Of a stretch of 24,930 bases of DNA, positions 13,893 to 21,587 are shown piece after piece. The notes under the pieces are model-generated. The model did not search any database, was not told the origin of the DNA, and saw only the letters and a program-made list of their open reading frames with translations. The position numbers were made by a program, and so were the translations under genes. Each line of letters opens with the position of its first letter. Positions within the stretch are counted from its first letter, which is position 1. The DNA comes from Thiotrichales bacterium (GTDB lineage: Bacteria > Pseudomonadota > Gammaproteobacteria > Francisellales > CACEW01), in the NCBI GenBank assembly GCA_947476405.1, contig CANJQG010000025.1, positions 1 through 24,930 on the forward strand, read 5' to 3'.

Positions 13893-14312
13893 ATGAAGAT
13901 CAGAATCGATCATCTGAATATTTTGGTTGAAGATTGGGGTAAAACCGTTGCGTTCTATCATCAGCTGTTTGGCTTTATCGAGGGAAAGCATGTGCCAGAA
14001 GGACGTAAAAATTATCTCTACACTGCCGACCGTAGTCAGGCATTGATTCATTTGAGTACCTTAGATTCGAAGGCGCGAACTTTAGCTAATCCAGATAATC
14101 CGTTTCAGGTGCAGGCGACACCTGGTTCACAAAATCAAAATACAGGCGCTCTGGATCACGTTGCTTTAGTTGTTGGGCCGGTGGATTTTGATCTACTGAT
14201 TAAAAAATTAGATGCCTTGAAAATTGAGTATCGTATTTCCAGGGAGCAGCCGCGTCAGATGTGGTTTTTTGATCCGAATGGCGTGAAGCTTGAGATTACG
14301 GACATGGCATAA
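13893..14312 (+). CDS. VOC-superfamily (glyoxalase/dioxygenase fold) protein
   Basis: A 139-aa protein with two beta-alpha-beta-beta-beta modules. Four putative metal ligands are visible at the standard positions: H7 in I-D-H-L-N-I, H53 in L-I-H-L, H89 in L-D-H-V-A-L and E134 in D-P-N-G-V-K-L-E-I. The set is complete, so it is likely an active metalloenzyme such as a lyase, dioxygenase or thiol transferase; sequence alone does not say which. It may be co-transcribed with tpx (27-nt gap). The 3' end overlaps the convergent kinase gene by 17 nt. Confidence 0.85.
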   Translation: MKIRIDHLNILVEDWGKTVAFYHQLFGFIEGKHVPEGRKNYLYTADRSQALIHLSTLDSKARTLANPDNPFQVQATPGSQNQNTGALDHVALVVGPVDFDLLIKKLDALKIEYRISREQPRQMWFFDPNGVKLEITDMA

Positions 14313-15276
14313 AAATTGAGATTACTTCTCTAAAATACCCAGCGAATCGATTGGGCCGATGGGCGTAAAAGGAGTTTAAGGCTTGCAGATCGACAGCGAT
14401 CATCAAACGGTGGTAGGACAATGCAGAGTAAATGGGGAACAACTTTTTGATTAATAAAAAGACTTCCAATAGCTCGGGCTTCGCTGCAAATTCCAGCCAG
14501 TTTTCGCAACAAGCACTCTGTAATTGTTGATAGATTGGGTCTGATTCTTTGACACCATGATGCGTGATGGCTTGAAGCAGAAAATTATCCAAAGCAAAAA
14601 ATGGATGGCTGATCACGATCTCTCCCCAATCAATAAAGGTCATGTTCTGGGTGCTTGAATCAAACAGAACATTGTTGGTGTGAAAATCGGGTTGAACGAA
14701 TGTTTCTGGAATCCGATATTGGGAAAGGTGTTCGCATTGTTCTGAAATAATTGGGGTTAAACCCTGCAAGATTTGCAGTTCTTCATCCGTCATTCCATCG
14801 GCTTTTAAAAACGCTGTTTCCTGAATCAGTTGCTCATAGAGCTGGGGGAGTTTTTCCAATCGCCAATCGGGAACGCCCAGTGCCAGAAAGGGCTCGAGCT
14901 GGTTCTCGATTGAGCGTTGGATTTTTGTATGTTGATCAATCGCTTGGGATAATAAATCTGGCTGAAAGTTGGTTTTGAGATAGCTGCGTAGTGTTTCTCC
15001 GGCATCCTCCATGAGAAAACAATGGAGATCATCATTAATCGCGATCACCATCGGGACACTGGCATGAAATTGCCCCCTCAGCAATTGAATAATTTTTGGC
15101 TCTAAAAAAATGGCAGGAGGCGTTTGTTTTAAATAAACCTTGCCTTTTGAAGTTGAAAATCGGATTACTGTCGACCAAGGCGTTTCCAGCACGATTTCAG
15201 GAGGCTGTTGCAGTGCGTATCCTCTAGAAATTAGGTAGTCTGTTGCCCATTTTAGAATCGACGTGTGATCGTTCAT
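14296..15276 (-). CDS. APH-like phosphotransferase (aminoglycoside phosphotransferase/choline kinase fold)
   Basis: The frame opens at 15297, but the ATG at 15276 has AGGACT (15282-15287) with a 5-nt spacer, giving 326 aa. ATP-binding K50 lies in V-Y-L-K-Q-T-P-P, the catalytic loop is V-Q-P-D-F-H-T-N-N (D197, N202), and the metal-binding D216 is in F-I-D-W-G-E. The loop has Gln where most APH enzymes have His. It is clearly paralogous to the C-terminal half of the fusion protein at 19246-20772 (shared LKQTPPA-FLE, DLHCFLM, LGVPDWRL, IPET). It phosphorylates an unknown small molecule; aminoglycoside resistance should not be assumed. It has a good -10 at 15323-15328 and is divergent from the membrane gene at 15437. 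Confidence 0.8.
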   Translation of the reverse strand: MNDHTSILKWATDYLISRGYALQQPPEIVLETPWSTVIRFSTSKGKVYLKQTPPAIFLEPKIIQLLRGQFHASVPMVIAINDDLHCFLMEDAGETLRSYLKTNFQPDLLSQAIDQHTKIQRSIENQLEPFLALGVPDWRLEKLPQLYEQLIQETAFLKADGMTDEELQILQGLTPIISEQCEHLSQYRIPETFVQPDFHTNNVLFDSSTQNMTFIDWGEIVISHPFFALDNFLLQAITHHGVKESDPIYQQLQSACCENWLEFAAKPELLEVFLLIKKLFPIYSALSYHRLMIAVDLQALNSFYAHRPNRFAGYFREVISIFMPCP

Positions 15277-15322
15277 TGTGTAGTCCTGGCTTATCATGAT
15301 GGCGCTTTAACAGGGTAGATTC

Positions 15323-15328
15323 ATTATA
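15323..15328 (-). promoter_or_regulatory. -10 element of the APH-like kinase gene
   Basis: A perfect TATAAT on the minus strand lies 46 nt upstream of the start. No convincing -35 is visible at 16-18 nt. Confidence 0.35.
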
Positions 15329-15335
15329 CAGCGTT

Positions 15336-15363
15336 TTGCTTCTCGAACCATGAGCGGTATGAT
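15336..15363 (+). promoter_or_regulatory. Putative promoter of the four-helix membrane gene
   Basis: TTGCTT (15336-15341), a 16-nt spacer and TATGAT (15358-15363) lie 73 nt upstream of the start at 15437. Confidence 0.4.
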
Positions 15364-15436
15364 AAGTGGGACAATCGGGATTTGCTTTTTCCCTTTGCTG
15401 TCACATGCTTGAGGCGGGAATGAAAAAGGAAATGCA

Positions 15437-15916
15437 ATGAAACAATTGAATCCACTGGAAAACAGAGTACAAAAGACCTTTATCTTCAATGGCTTTTTGT
15501 TGTTATTGGTTGCCATGGTATTCCCTTTTTATTCGCCTTGGGCGCATCACCAAGAAGGGATTCTTAAGGTTCATTTAATTGGTGCGCTCGAGGCTATATT
15601 GTTATTTGCCTTTGCTTGGTTTTGGCTATATTTAGCCATACCAAAATGGGTCAATCGATTAGCCATTGTGCTGATTTACACCGCATTTTGGTCAAATATA
15701 GTGGGTTCAGCAATTATTGCCATTTTTGGGGTTAATATTTTAGTTCATTTCTTCTTAAGTTGTTCTGAGTACATCCTGATTCCTATTCTAATTGCTTTAT
15801 GCAGTCTGTGCCCAAAAATTCACAATATGATGAGCTCAAGAAGGTTTGTTGGGGGTATGCTTGGGTTAACAGTGCTTTTGACTATTTTTATCATCTGGCA
15901 AGCGCTTTCGCATTGA
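15437..15916 (+). CDS. Four-helix membrane protein, possibly related to styrene oxide isomerase/hydroxylaminobenzene mutase
   Basis: A 159-aa inner-membrane protein with four hydrophobic segments (about 16-32, 48-67, 74-98 and 102-120, plus a C-terminal one near 137-156) and AAAAGGAA just upstream of the start. The W-A-H-H-Q-E-G-I-L-K-V-H-L-I-G block followed by N-R-L-A-I-V-L-I-Y-T-A-F-W-S-N resembles, by eye, the A-H-x-E-G-x(2)-N-G and Y-G-x-x-x-N-W blocks of the small mutase/isomerase family. This is a weak identification. The next gene, acyl-CoA-dehydrogenase-like, begins 29 nt after its stop, suggesting an operon. Confidence 0.6.
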   Translation: MKQLNPLENRVQKTFIFNGFLLLLVAMVFPFYSPWAHHQEGILKVHLIGALEAILLFAFAWFWLYLAIPKWVNRLAIVLIYTAFWSNIVGSAIIAIFGVNILVHFFLSCSEYILIPILIALCSLCPKIHNMMSSRRFVGGMLGLTVLLTIFIIWQALSH

Positions 15917-15945
15917 TTGCATTAAAAAATAAGGGCAGAGTGGCT

Positions 15946-16956
15946 ATGGGAAAAATTGAAGCATTTTTTGAACGACTATCACCGCTTTTATCCCAGTATG
16001 AACCTTTTGCGTATCAGTTGGATCAAGACCCAAAATTATTAGGCCAGGCTTATGAGGACTTGGTCGAGATAGGCGGCTTGCGCTTGCTGATTCCTGAGTC
16101 CTGCGGTGGCCTGGGCGGAGAGCGTCAGGAGTGGATTCGCTATAATATTGAGATGGCAGGCTGTTCAGGTGCGCTTTTGTTTTTGCAGGCGCAGCATCAA
16201 TTCACCGTAGATATCTTGAATCGCCTTTTGCCTGATGAGCGGATCAGTCAGGCTCTTTGTCATCTTGCCGAAAAAAATGAAGGAGTGGGAATTGCAGTCT
16301 CATCCTCCCGTAAAAACTTAGTGGCACAGCGTCAATCAGGGGGCTGGGAACTGTCAGGAGAATTGCCCTGGGTCACTGGATATGGTTTTTTGGACAGAAT
16401 CCTCATCGCATTTTGTGTAGATAATCAGGATTATTTTGGCTTTTTTGCATTTGATCAAACAGGGGCTGTCACGGCTTCCTCTATTAAAGCGACCGCCATT
16501 TATAACTCTACCCGAACCGTCGGTGTGACGCTGAATCGTTATTTTATCGCTGCTCAGGATATTATTGCAGTTCGTCAAAAAGAGCCAGATGTCATGCGCG
16601 AGCACCCCACGCTTTATAATTTTACAGGGGCTGCAAAAGCCTTATTGAAACTATCCAAACAGGGCAAGCATTTTTCTTCTGAGCAGGCAGCTGCACGTCA
16701 TCGACAATTGGAAGCAGATTGGCAGGCATTTTATCAGAATGTGTTGAATGGCCCAGCAGAAAACCCCTACGCCTTGAGAGCAAAGGCATTATTGATTGCT
16801 GAAGAGTGTGCTCTCTTTGCCAGATTGATGCATGGCGCTTCAGGTGTTTTGGAAACTGCGCCCATTATGCGCCTGAGTCGAGAGATTTGGCAATATGCGG
16901 TGGCTGGAATTAACGAGGGACAGATTGGAGCCTATTTGGAGGGCTGGGATGATTGA
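15946..16956 (+). CDS. Acyl-CoA-dehydrogenase-like flavoprotein
   Basis: The ATG at 15946 is chosen (AAGGG at 15931-15935) because the open frame upstream overlaps the membrane gene; this gives 336 aa. The N-terminal part has G-L-R-L-L-I-P-E-S-C-G-G-L-G-G, the family's FAD-domain motif, then an N-terminal helical domain, a middle beta domain (W-E-L-S-G-E-L-P-W-V-T-G) and a C-terminal helical part ending in I-N-E-G-Q. Canonical members are about 380 aa, and the usual catalytic Glu context (Y-E-G/G-x-x-G-Y) is not evident, so it may be a divergent dehydrogenase, an ACAD-fold monooxygenase or a non-catalytic homologue. The substrate is unknown. Confidence 0.75.
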   Translation: MGKIEAFFERLSPLLSQYEPFAYQLDQDPKLLGQAYEDLVEIGGLRLLIPESCGGLGGERQEWIRYNIEMAGCSGALLFLQAQHQFTVDILNRLLPDERISQALCHLAEKNEGVGIAVSSSRKNLVAQRQSGGWELSGELPWVTGYGFLDRILIAFCVDNQDYFGFFAFDQTGAVTASSIKATAIYNSTRTVGVTLNRYFIAAQDIIAVRQKEPDVMREHPTLYNFTGAAKALLKLSKQGKHFSSEQAAARHRQLEADWQAFYQNVLNGPAENPYALRAKALLIAEECALFARLMHGASGVLETAPIMRLSREIWQYAVAGINEGQIGAYLEGWDD

Positions 16957-16995
16957 TAATGGACACGAATGGATTCAATATGCGGAGGCGTTATT

Positions 16996-17535
16996 ATGAG
17001 TGAAATAGCGATTAGATTTTCAGAATTAACAGACACAGAGGCCCTATTTGAATTGGTACAGGAGTCAATTGAAACCACCTATCCAGTCCAAGGCTGGTGC
17101 CGTCCAGGCTATATGATTGAAGATGCAAGAGGCTGGATTGGGCACGGTCAGGTAATGCGCGAAAAAGGCGGAGAATATCACTTTGTCGTTTATGACGCTG
17201 ATTCAAAGCGCCTGATCGGAACCACCAGTATTATTCGAGTGGATCCAGCAAATCATTTGGCTCAGACTGGCTATTTTATTCGTGAAAGCGAACGCGGCAA
17301 GAGTCTTGCTGGGAAAGCTTGTTTGCTGACAGTTAAGTATGCATTTCAAGAATTAAAGCTACATCGCCTGGAATTATTGGTTGCAACGCATAATTCAAGC
17401 AGTATGCGTGTTGCTGAGAAAATTGGTGCTGAGCGTGAAGGCCTATTGAAGCAGCGTATTTATTGGGACAATGGCATTTTTCATGATGCGTATCTGTATG
17501 CTTTGATTAACTCGAAGCAGAGGCACGGAAACTGA
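16996..17535 (+). CDS. GNAT acetyltransferase, RimJ/RimL-like
   Basis: The ATG at 16996 follows GGAGG (16983-16987), giving 179 aa rather than the longer open frame. The acetyl-CoA loop is E-R-G-K-S-L-A-G-K, followed by L-H-R-L-E-L-L-V-A-T-H-N-S-S-S and V-A-E-K-I-G-A-E-R-E-G, the RimJ/RimL signature. Such enzymes acetylate protein N-termini or small molecules; SpeG-like or antibiotic activity is not excluded. It begins 39 nt after the ACAD-like gene, and its end overlaps the convergent dehydratase-like gene by 29 nt. Confidence 0.8.
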   Translation: MSEIAIRFSELTDTEALFELVQESIETTYPVQGWCRPGYMIEDARGWIGHGQVMREKGGEYHFVVYDADSKRLIGTTSIIRVDPANHLAQTGYFIRESERGKSLAGKACLLTVKYAFQELKLHRLELLVATHNSSSMRVAEKIGAEREGLLKQRIYWDNGIFHDAYLYALINSKQRHGN

Positions 17536-18244
17536 CGGTAGCCAAACTCAAAAAATATTGATTAAATTCTTGTTTCAAAGATTGTCTATTTTTGCGAAAC
17601 AGCACCACTTTGGCAGTGGTTGGACTTAAAAAATGCGTGGGATTGACTGCGCATAAACCAGGAGTGATTTGTTGTCGATAAATCGCCTCAATCGAATCGG
17701 TCAGCATTACATCTGCCTTATTTTGACTGAGGTATGCAAAGGGAGTTTCATTATTCTGTACAATAATCAGCTGCGCTTTTGGCACAGATTGTTTGGCAAA
17801 ACTGAGATTGGTGCCGCCGACATTTTCAACAACACGCACATTTGGCTGATTGATTTCTGCTAAAGTTTGAAATTTTGTGACATCAGCGCAGCGTACTAAC
17901 GGGACTTTGCCGGTATAGCGGATCGGCTGACTGACTAAAAATTGCTGTTGGCGTTCCGCTGAATCAGAGATGCCGCCAATGGCCAGGTCAAACCGATCAG
18001 TCAGCAAGTCCTGACTCAGTGTAGGCCAGGTAGTTTGCACAAATTGGATTTGTAGATGTTCGGCTTTGGCAAAGGCTTCAATCAGCGTAATATCTGTACC
18101 TTGATACTGATGGGTTTGCGGGTTTAGAGAAGTCAGAGGAGGATAATCACCCGTTGTACCAACCCGTAAAATACTTGGATTGGCTGCGGCACTGAGAATG
18201 ACAGAAAGCCCCATGGTGGCCAGGATAATTTTCAAAAAGCGCAT
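17507..18244 (-). CDS. pheC: Periplasmic cyclohexadienyl dehydratase-like protein (SBP fold)
   Basis: A 245-aa protein. Residues 1-22 are a Sec signal peptide (positive N-end, hydrophobic core, A-A-A end). The mature part has the type-II periplasmic binding fold of amino-acid ABC receptors. By memory it matches the Pseudomonas aeruginosa cyclohexadienyl dehydratase PheC especially well: L-R-V-G-T-T-G-D-Y, D-R-F-D-L-A-I-G-G-I-S, F-Q-T-L-A-E-I-N-Q-P, G-G-T-N, T-D-S-I-E-A and L-C-A-V-N-P. E186 in T-D-S-I-E-A fits the PheC catalytic Glu, so prephenate/arogenate dehydration to phenylpyruvate/phenylalanine in the periplasm is plausible. Because the enzyme evolved from solute receptors, a plain amino-acid binding protein remains possible. 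No ABC permease is nearby, which favours the enzyme. Confidence 0.65.
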   Translation of the reverse strand: MRFLKIILATMGLSVILSAAANPSILRVGTTGDYPPLTSLNPQTHQYQGTDITLIEAFAKAEHLQIQFVQTTWPTLSQDLLTDRFDLAIGGISDSAERQQQFLVSQPIRYTGKVPLVRCADVTKFQTLAEINQPNVRVVENVGGTNLSFAKQSVPKAQLIIVQNNETPFAYLSQNKADVMLTDSIEAIYRQQITPGLCAVNPTHFLSPTTAKVVLFRKNRQSLKQEFNQYFLSLATVSFRASASS

Positions 18245-18327
18245 TCATTTATTCCCCAAAAAATCGATGCAGTTATGATACACTAAACAGAACGTTTGCA
18301 GTGATTAATCCAGCAGGAGGCCATATT

Positions 18328-18822
18328 ATGATTCGATACCTGACATCAGAAGATTGGCCTATCTGGAAATCCATTCGCCTTGAAGCGCTGGAGAAAGTGC
18401 CTGAAGCTTTCGGCTCCTCTTTTGAGGAGGAAGTTTTGCGCAGTGATGCGGATTGGCAAAATTCGTTGACGAAGAGTGATATTTTCGGAGTGTTTCAAGG
18501 CGATGAGTTGGTTGGAACAGCAGGAATTTTCTATCATCAGCAGATTAAGTTGCAGCATAAGGCAGGAATGTTTGCGGTGTATGTCAAACCCAGATGTCGC
18601 GGCCTTGGCCTTGCAGGTAAGCTCATTACAGCAATCGTGGAACAGGCAAAAACTAAGGCCTTGCAATTGTATTGTGCAGTGGTGGTAGGCAATGCCTCTG
18701 CCCTCAAGCTGTATAAGCATCATGGTTTTGTACAAATTGGGATTGAGCCGCGTGCTTTGAAAATAGGTGATCAATTTTATGATGAAATATTGATGGTAAA
18801 GGAGTTGGATTGTGGAAATTAA
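18328..18822 (+). CDS. GNAT-family N-acetyltransferase
   Basis: The frame is open from a GTG at 18301, but the ATG at 18328 follows AGGAGG and gives 164 aa. The core is complete: K-A-G-M-F-A-V-Y-V-K-P (beta-4), C-R-G-L-G-L-A-G-K-L-I (acetyl-CoA loop) and N-A-S-A-L-K-L-Y-K-H-H-G-F (motif B). The N-terminal R-Y-L-T-S-E-D-W-P-I-W-K-S-I-R-L-E-A-L is typical of small-molecule or ribosomal-protein acetyltransferases. It opens the tightly coupled five-gene operon to 22598; the next gene starts inside its last 11 bases. Confidence 0.85.
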   Translation: MIRYLTSEDWPIWKSIRLEALEKVPEAFGSSFEEEVLRSDADWQNSLTKSDIFGVFQGDELVGTAGIFYHQQIKLQHKAGMFAVYVKPRCRGLGLAGKLITAIVEQAKTKALQLYCAVVVGNASALKLYKHHGFVQIGIEPRALKIGDQFYDEILMVKELDCGN

Positions 18823-19246
18823 AAACGTCAGGATTGAGCCTGCAACACAAGCAGATATAAGCTTTCTGCGCGCGGAAATTCTAGCCTTTAATAATCGCCA
18901 TGTGCCTTTTGTCTCAGAGCAGCTGATTGCCAAAGATTACGTGGTCAAAGAAAATGGCATCGTGATTGCGGGAATCAAAGGAATGATCTATCACTGGAAT
19001 ATTTTGTACATCGATGTTTTGTTTGTTGCAGAGAGTCATCGAGGTAAAAACTTAGCAAGCCGCTTGTTGTATCAGGTCGAATGGGAGGCTAAAGCAGTCG
19101 GAGCTACATTGTCTCATCTGGACACGTTTGATTTTCAGGCTAAAGATTTTTATTTGAAACAGGGGTATGAAGTATTTGGTGTGCTTGAGGATTGTCCTCC
19201 TGGGCATCAACGATTTTATCTGAAAAAAGACTTGAGAGAAGCATAA
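18812..19246 (+). CDS. GNAT-family N-acetyltransferase (GTG start)
   Basis: A 144-aa protein starting at a GTG at 18812 that overlaps the preceding gene by 11 nt, with GGAG at 18801-18804. The acetyl-CoA loop is H-R-G-K-N-L-A-S-R-L-L, and the C-terminal F-D-F-Q-A-K-D-F-Y-L-K-Q-G-Y-E-V-F-G is motif B. The ending D-C-P-P-G-H-Q-R-F-Y-L-K-K is seen in many GNATs that act on small molecules. The stop overlaps the next start by one base. The substrate is unknown. Confidence 0.85.
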   Translation: MEIKNVRIEPATQADISFLRAEILAFNNRHVPFVSEQLIAKDYVVKENGIVIAGIKGMIYHWNILYIDVLFVAESHRGKNLASRLLYQVEWEAKAVGATLSHLDTFDFQAKDFYLKQGYEVFGVLEDCPPGHQRFYLKKDLREA

Positions 19247-20772
19247 TGTTTGAAACCAAGCGCCTCATTTTAAGAGAGTGGAGAGATTCAGATATTCCAG
19301 CCTTTTCTGCCATGAATCAAGATCCCAAAGTGATGGAGTTTTTTCCAGCAACTTTAAGCCTAGATGAAACAAAAGCACTGGTTGAACGGATTCGGCAACA
19401 TTTTAAAACGCATAGCTTTGGCTTGTTTGCTGTGGAAATAAAAGCAACGGGTGAATTTATTGGCTTTGTAGGCTTGATGATTCCCACATTTGAGGCCCAT
19501 TTTACACCGTGTGTAGAAATTGGCTGGCGTATCGCCTCTGCCCATTGGAGGCAGGGCTATGCGACCGAGGCCGCAAAAATGGTTTTGCATTTGGCCTTGG
19601 AGAAATATGGTTTAAAAGAGGTGGTTTCTTTTACAGCAGCAGTCAATCTGCCCTCGATTGCTGTGATGCAAAAAATCGGCTTGCAGCATACTCCAAAAGA
19701 TGATTTTGATCATCCAAGATTGGACAAGACCCATCCCTTGTCGCGGCATGTTTTATATCGTTTGGCCGCAAAAGAATTGCAAGACCGTGAGACTTCCACG
19801 AATTCCAATGTCAATTTGAAATATATTGCAATCACCGCGTGGGCAAAAGAGATTTTGACAGGGCAAGGCTATTCGCTACAAGGTGATTGTGTGGAAGTAG
19901 CTGCCACCCCTTGGTCAAGTGTTCACCGCATTCTGAGCGACAAGGGCTCTGTTTATTTGAAACAAACGCCGCCAGCACTATTTCTGGAGTCCAAAATCAC
20001 GCCCATTTTACATGCGCAATTTCCAGAAAATACGCCGCACATCATCGCTGCAAATAAAGACTTACACTGTTTTTTGATGAAGGATGCAGGACAGCCGCTG
20101 CGAGAATTTTTTAAGGCTGGGTTTCAGTCTGAATTGCTTGGATGTGCCATTCAAAAATATACTGCGATCCAAACTGCCTTTGCTGCACAGATCAATCAAT
20201 TTCTGGATTTAGGTGTGCCAGATTGGCGATTGAACAAGCTTCCTGATCTTTACGGCCAATTGCTGACTGAAAAAGATCTGCTGATTGCAGATGGACTCAC
20301 GCAAAGTGAACTGAATCAATTGCACGACCTTCTGCCAACACTCACACGTCTATGCGGACAGTTGGCGTCTTACAAAATTCCAGAAACCCTGGATCACTGT
20401 GATTTTCACGACAATAATATTCTGATTGAAGCGCAGACCCAAAAGCTGACGATCATTGACTGGGGAGAAGTGGTGATCACGCACCCCTTTTTCTCCCTGG
20501 TTCATTGTCTGCATGATGCTGCTTATCGCTATATCTTGCAAAAAACAGACCATGCAGTGCTCGAAAAAGCTTGCTTTAAAAATTGGCTTCCGTTTAAATC
20601 AAAGAGTAATCTTTTGAAGGCATGGGGCATTGCGCAAAGAATTTGGCCCATTTATAGTGCTTTGGGGGAATATCGTTTGATGACCAGTTGTCCGCCAGAG
20701 GTATTTAAATTGCTGAATCGCAAAGGGTGTTTGGTGAGGGGATTGAAGGCGTTTATTGAGGAAGAGCGGTGA
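19246..20772 (+). CDS. GNAT-APH fusion: RimJ/L-like acetyltransferase joined to an APH-like kinase
   Basis: The ATG at 19246 overlaps the preceding stop, giving 508 aa. Residues 1-175 are a RimJ/RimL-type GNAT (W-R-Q-G-Y-A-T-E-A-A at 101-110, N-L-P-S-I-A-V-M-Q-K-I-G). A polar linker (about 176-192) leads to a kinase domain with K239 in V-Y-L-K-Q-T-P-P, catalytic loop H384-C-D386-F-H-D-N-N391 and metal-binding D405 in I-I-D-W-G-E. Both catalytic sites look intact, so one polypeptide could acetylate and phosphorylate the same or coupled substrates. The kinase half is paralogous to the protein at 14296-15276. The order resembles AAC(6')-APH(2'') enzymes, but I cannot show relatedness or resistance. 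I checked the frame for a hidden stop between the domains and saw none. Confidence 0.85.
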   Translation: MFETKRLILREWRDSDIPAFSAMNQDPKVMEFFPATLSLDETKALVERIRQHFKTHSFGLFAVEIKATGEFIGFVGLMIPTFEAHFTPCVEIGWRIASAHWRQGYATEAAKMVLHLALEKYGLKEVVSFTAAVNLPSIAVMQKIGLQHTPKDDFDHPRLDKTHPLSRHVLYRLAAKELQDRETSTNSNVNLKYIAITAWAKEILTGQGYSLQGDCVEVAATPWSSVHRILSDKGSVYLKQTPPALFLESKITPILHAQFPENTPHIIAANKDLHCFLMKDAGQPLREFFKAGFQSELLGCAIQKYTAIQTAFAAQINQFLDLGVPDWRLNKLPDLYGQLLTEKDLLIADGLTQSELNQLHDLLPTLTRLCGQLASYKIPETLDHCDFHDNNILIEAQTQKLTIIDWGEVVITHPFFSLVHCLHDAAYRYILQKTDHAVLEKACFKNWLPFKSKSNLLKAWGIAQRIWPIYSALGEYRLMTSCPPEVFKLLNRKGCLVRGLKAFIEEER

Positions 20773-21587
20773 TGAACATACAATCATATGCATGTTTTTG
20801 TAGAGACAACACTGCATTTGGAAATCTGGCTGCAATCGTTCAAAATTATGAGGGTGATGACTCGGAAAAACAAGCTCTGGCGGCAAAACTGAATCTCCCC
20901 GTTACCGTCTTTATTGAAACCGAAAGCGCGGATATGCCAACGCTACGTTTTTTTTATCCCAAAACCGAAATGCCCTTGTGTCTACATGGTACTTTGGCAG
21001 CAGGAAAATTGCTGATGCAGTTGCGAAATATTGATGCGTTGCAAGTGCAGACTCAGTCAAAGCAGATATTGCATCTGATGAGAAATGGAGATCGAGTGCA
21101 GGTGCTGATGCGTCAGGCAGAAATTTTGCCCGTGAAAGTCGATGCAGCCAAAATTAGCACTCTGCTTAATATTGCTGATGAACAAATCGATTGGCGCTTT
21201 CCTTGTACGGTCGCGAGTCTGGGCAGTCCTAAATTACTCGTTCCTGTAAAAAGCGCAGCCATCCTAAAATCTTTAAAGCCCAATTTCGATTTAGTCAAAA
21301 AATGGAGCATTCAGCATGAGGTCAATGGCCTTTACGTTTATAGCGCTTATGCACCGTCAGGTGTTGATTTTATAGCAAGAGGCTTCAATCCAAAAGGCGG
21401 TTGGAATGAGGACGCAGCGACGGGCGTTGCGGCAGGGGCTTTGATTTCGATTTTGCCTGGAGAGGGTCAAAAAGATTTTGTGATTGATCAAGGTGATACA
21501 ATGGGTGAGCCCAGTCGTATTTATATTTCATTGGCTGAGGATGGTGTATTGGTGGGTGGCGAAATTCATGTCGTAGGGGCTCTATAA
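20772..21587 (+). CDS. PhzF-family protein with altered active-site residues
   Basis: The ATG at 20772 overlaps the preceding stop (TGATG); a GTG one codon earlier is possible. The 271-aa product has the PhzF/diaminopimelate-epimerase-like fold pattern: A-F-G-N-L-A-A-I-V, M-P-L-C-L-H-G-T-L-A-A-G and N-E-D-A-A-T-G-V-A-A-G. PhzF enzymes isomerise small acids. The catalytic Glu (E45 of Pseudomonas PhzF, in N-L-S-E-T) is Val here (N-L-P-V-T, V44), and the usual C-G-H is C-L-H. The usual isomerase chemistry is therefore doubtful; another activity or a binding role is possible. It sits in an operon between two kinase genes, and the next gene starts immediately after its stop. Confidence 0.8.
   Translation: MNIQSYACFCRDNTAFGNLAAIVQNYEGDDSEKQALAAKLNLPVTVFIETESADMPTLRFFYPKTEMPLCLHGTLAAGKLLMQLRNIDALQVQTQSKQILHLMRNGDRVQVLMRQAEILPVKVDAAKISTLLNIADEQIDWRFPCTVASLGSPKLLVPVKSAAILKSLKPNFDLVKKWSIQHEVNGLYVYSAYAPSGVDFIARGFNPKGGWNEDAATGVAAGALISILPGEGQKDFVIDQGDTMGEPSRIYISLAEDGVLVGGEIHVVGAL

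Noticed and set aside
18346..18933. Minus-strand frame of 195 codons opposite two GNAT genes
   Set aside because: The GNAT motifs on the plus strand are unmistakable. The minus frame is Cys/His-rich noise with no ribosome site.
19246..20772. Calling the fusion an aminoglycoside-resistance enzyme
   Set aside because: The domain order is similar to AAC(6')-APH(2''), but neither half shows the specific motifs of those enzymes. APH and GNAT folds act on many substrates.
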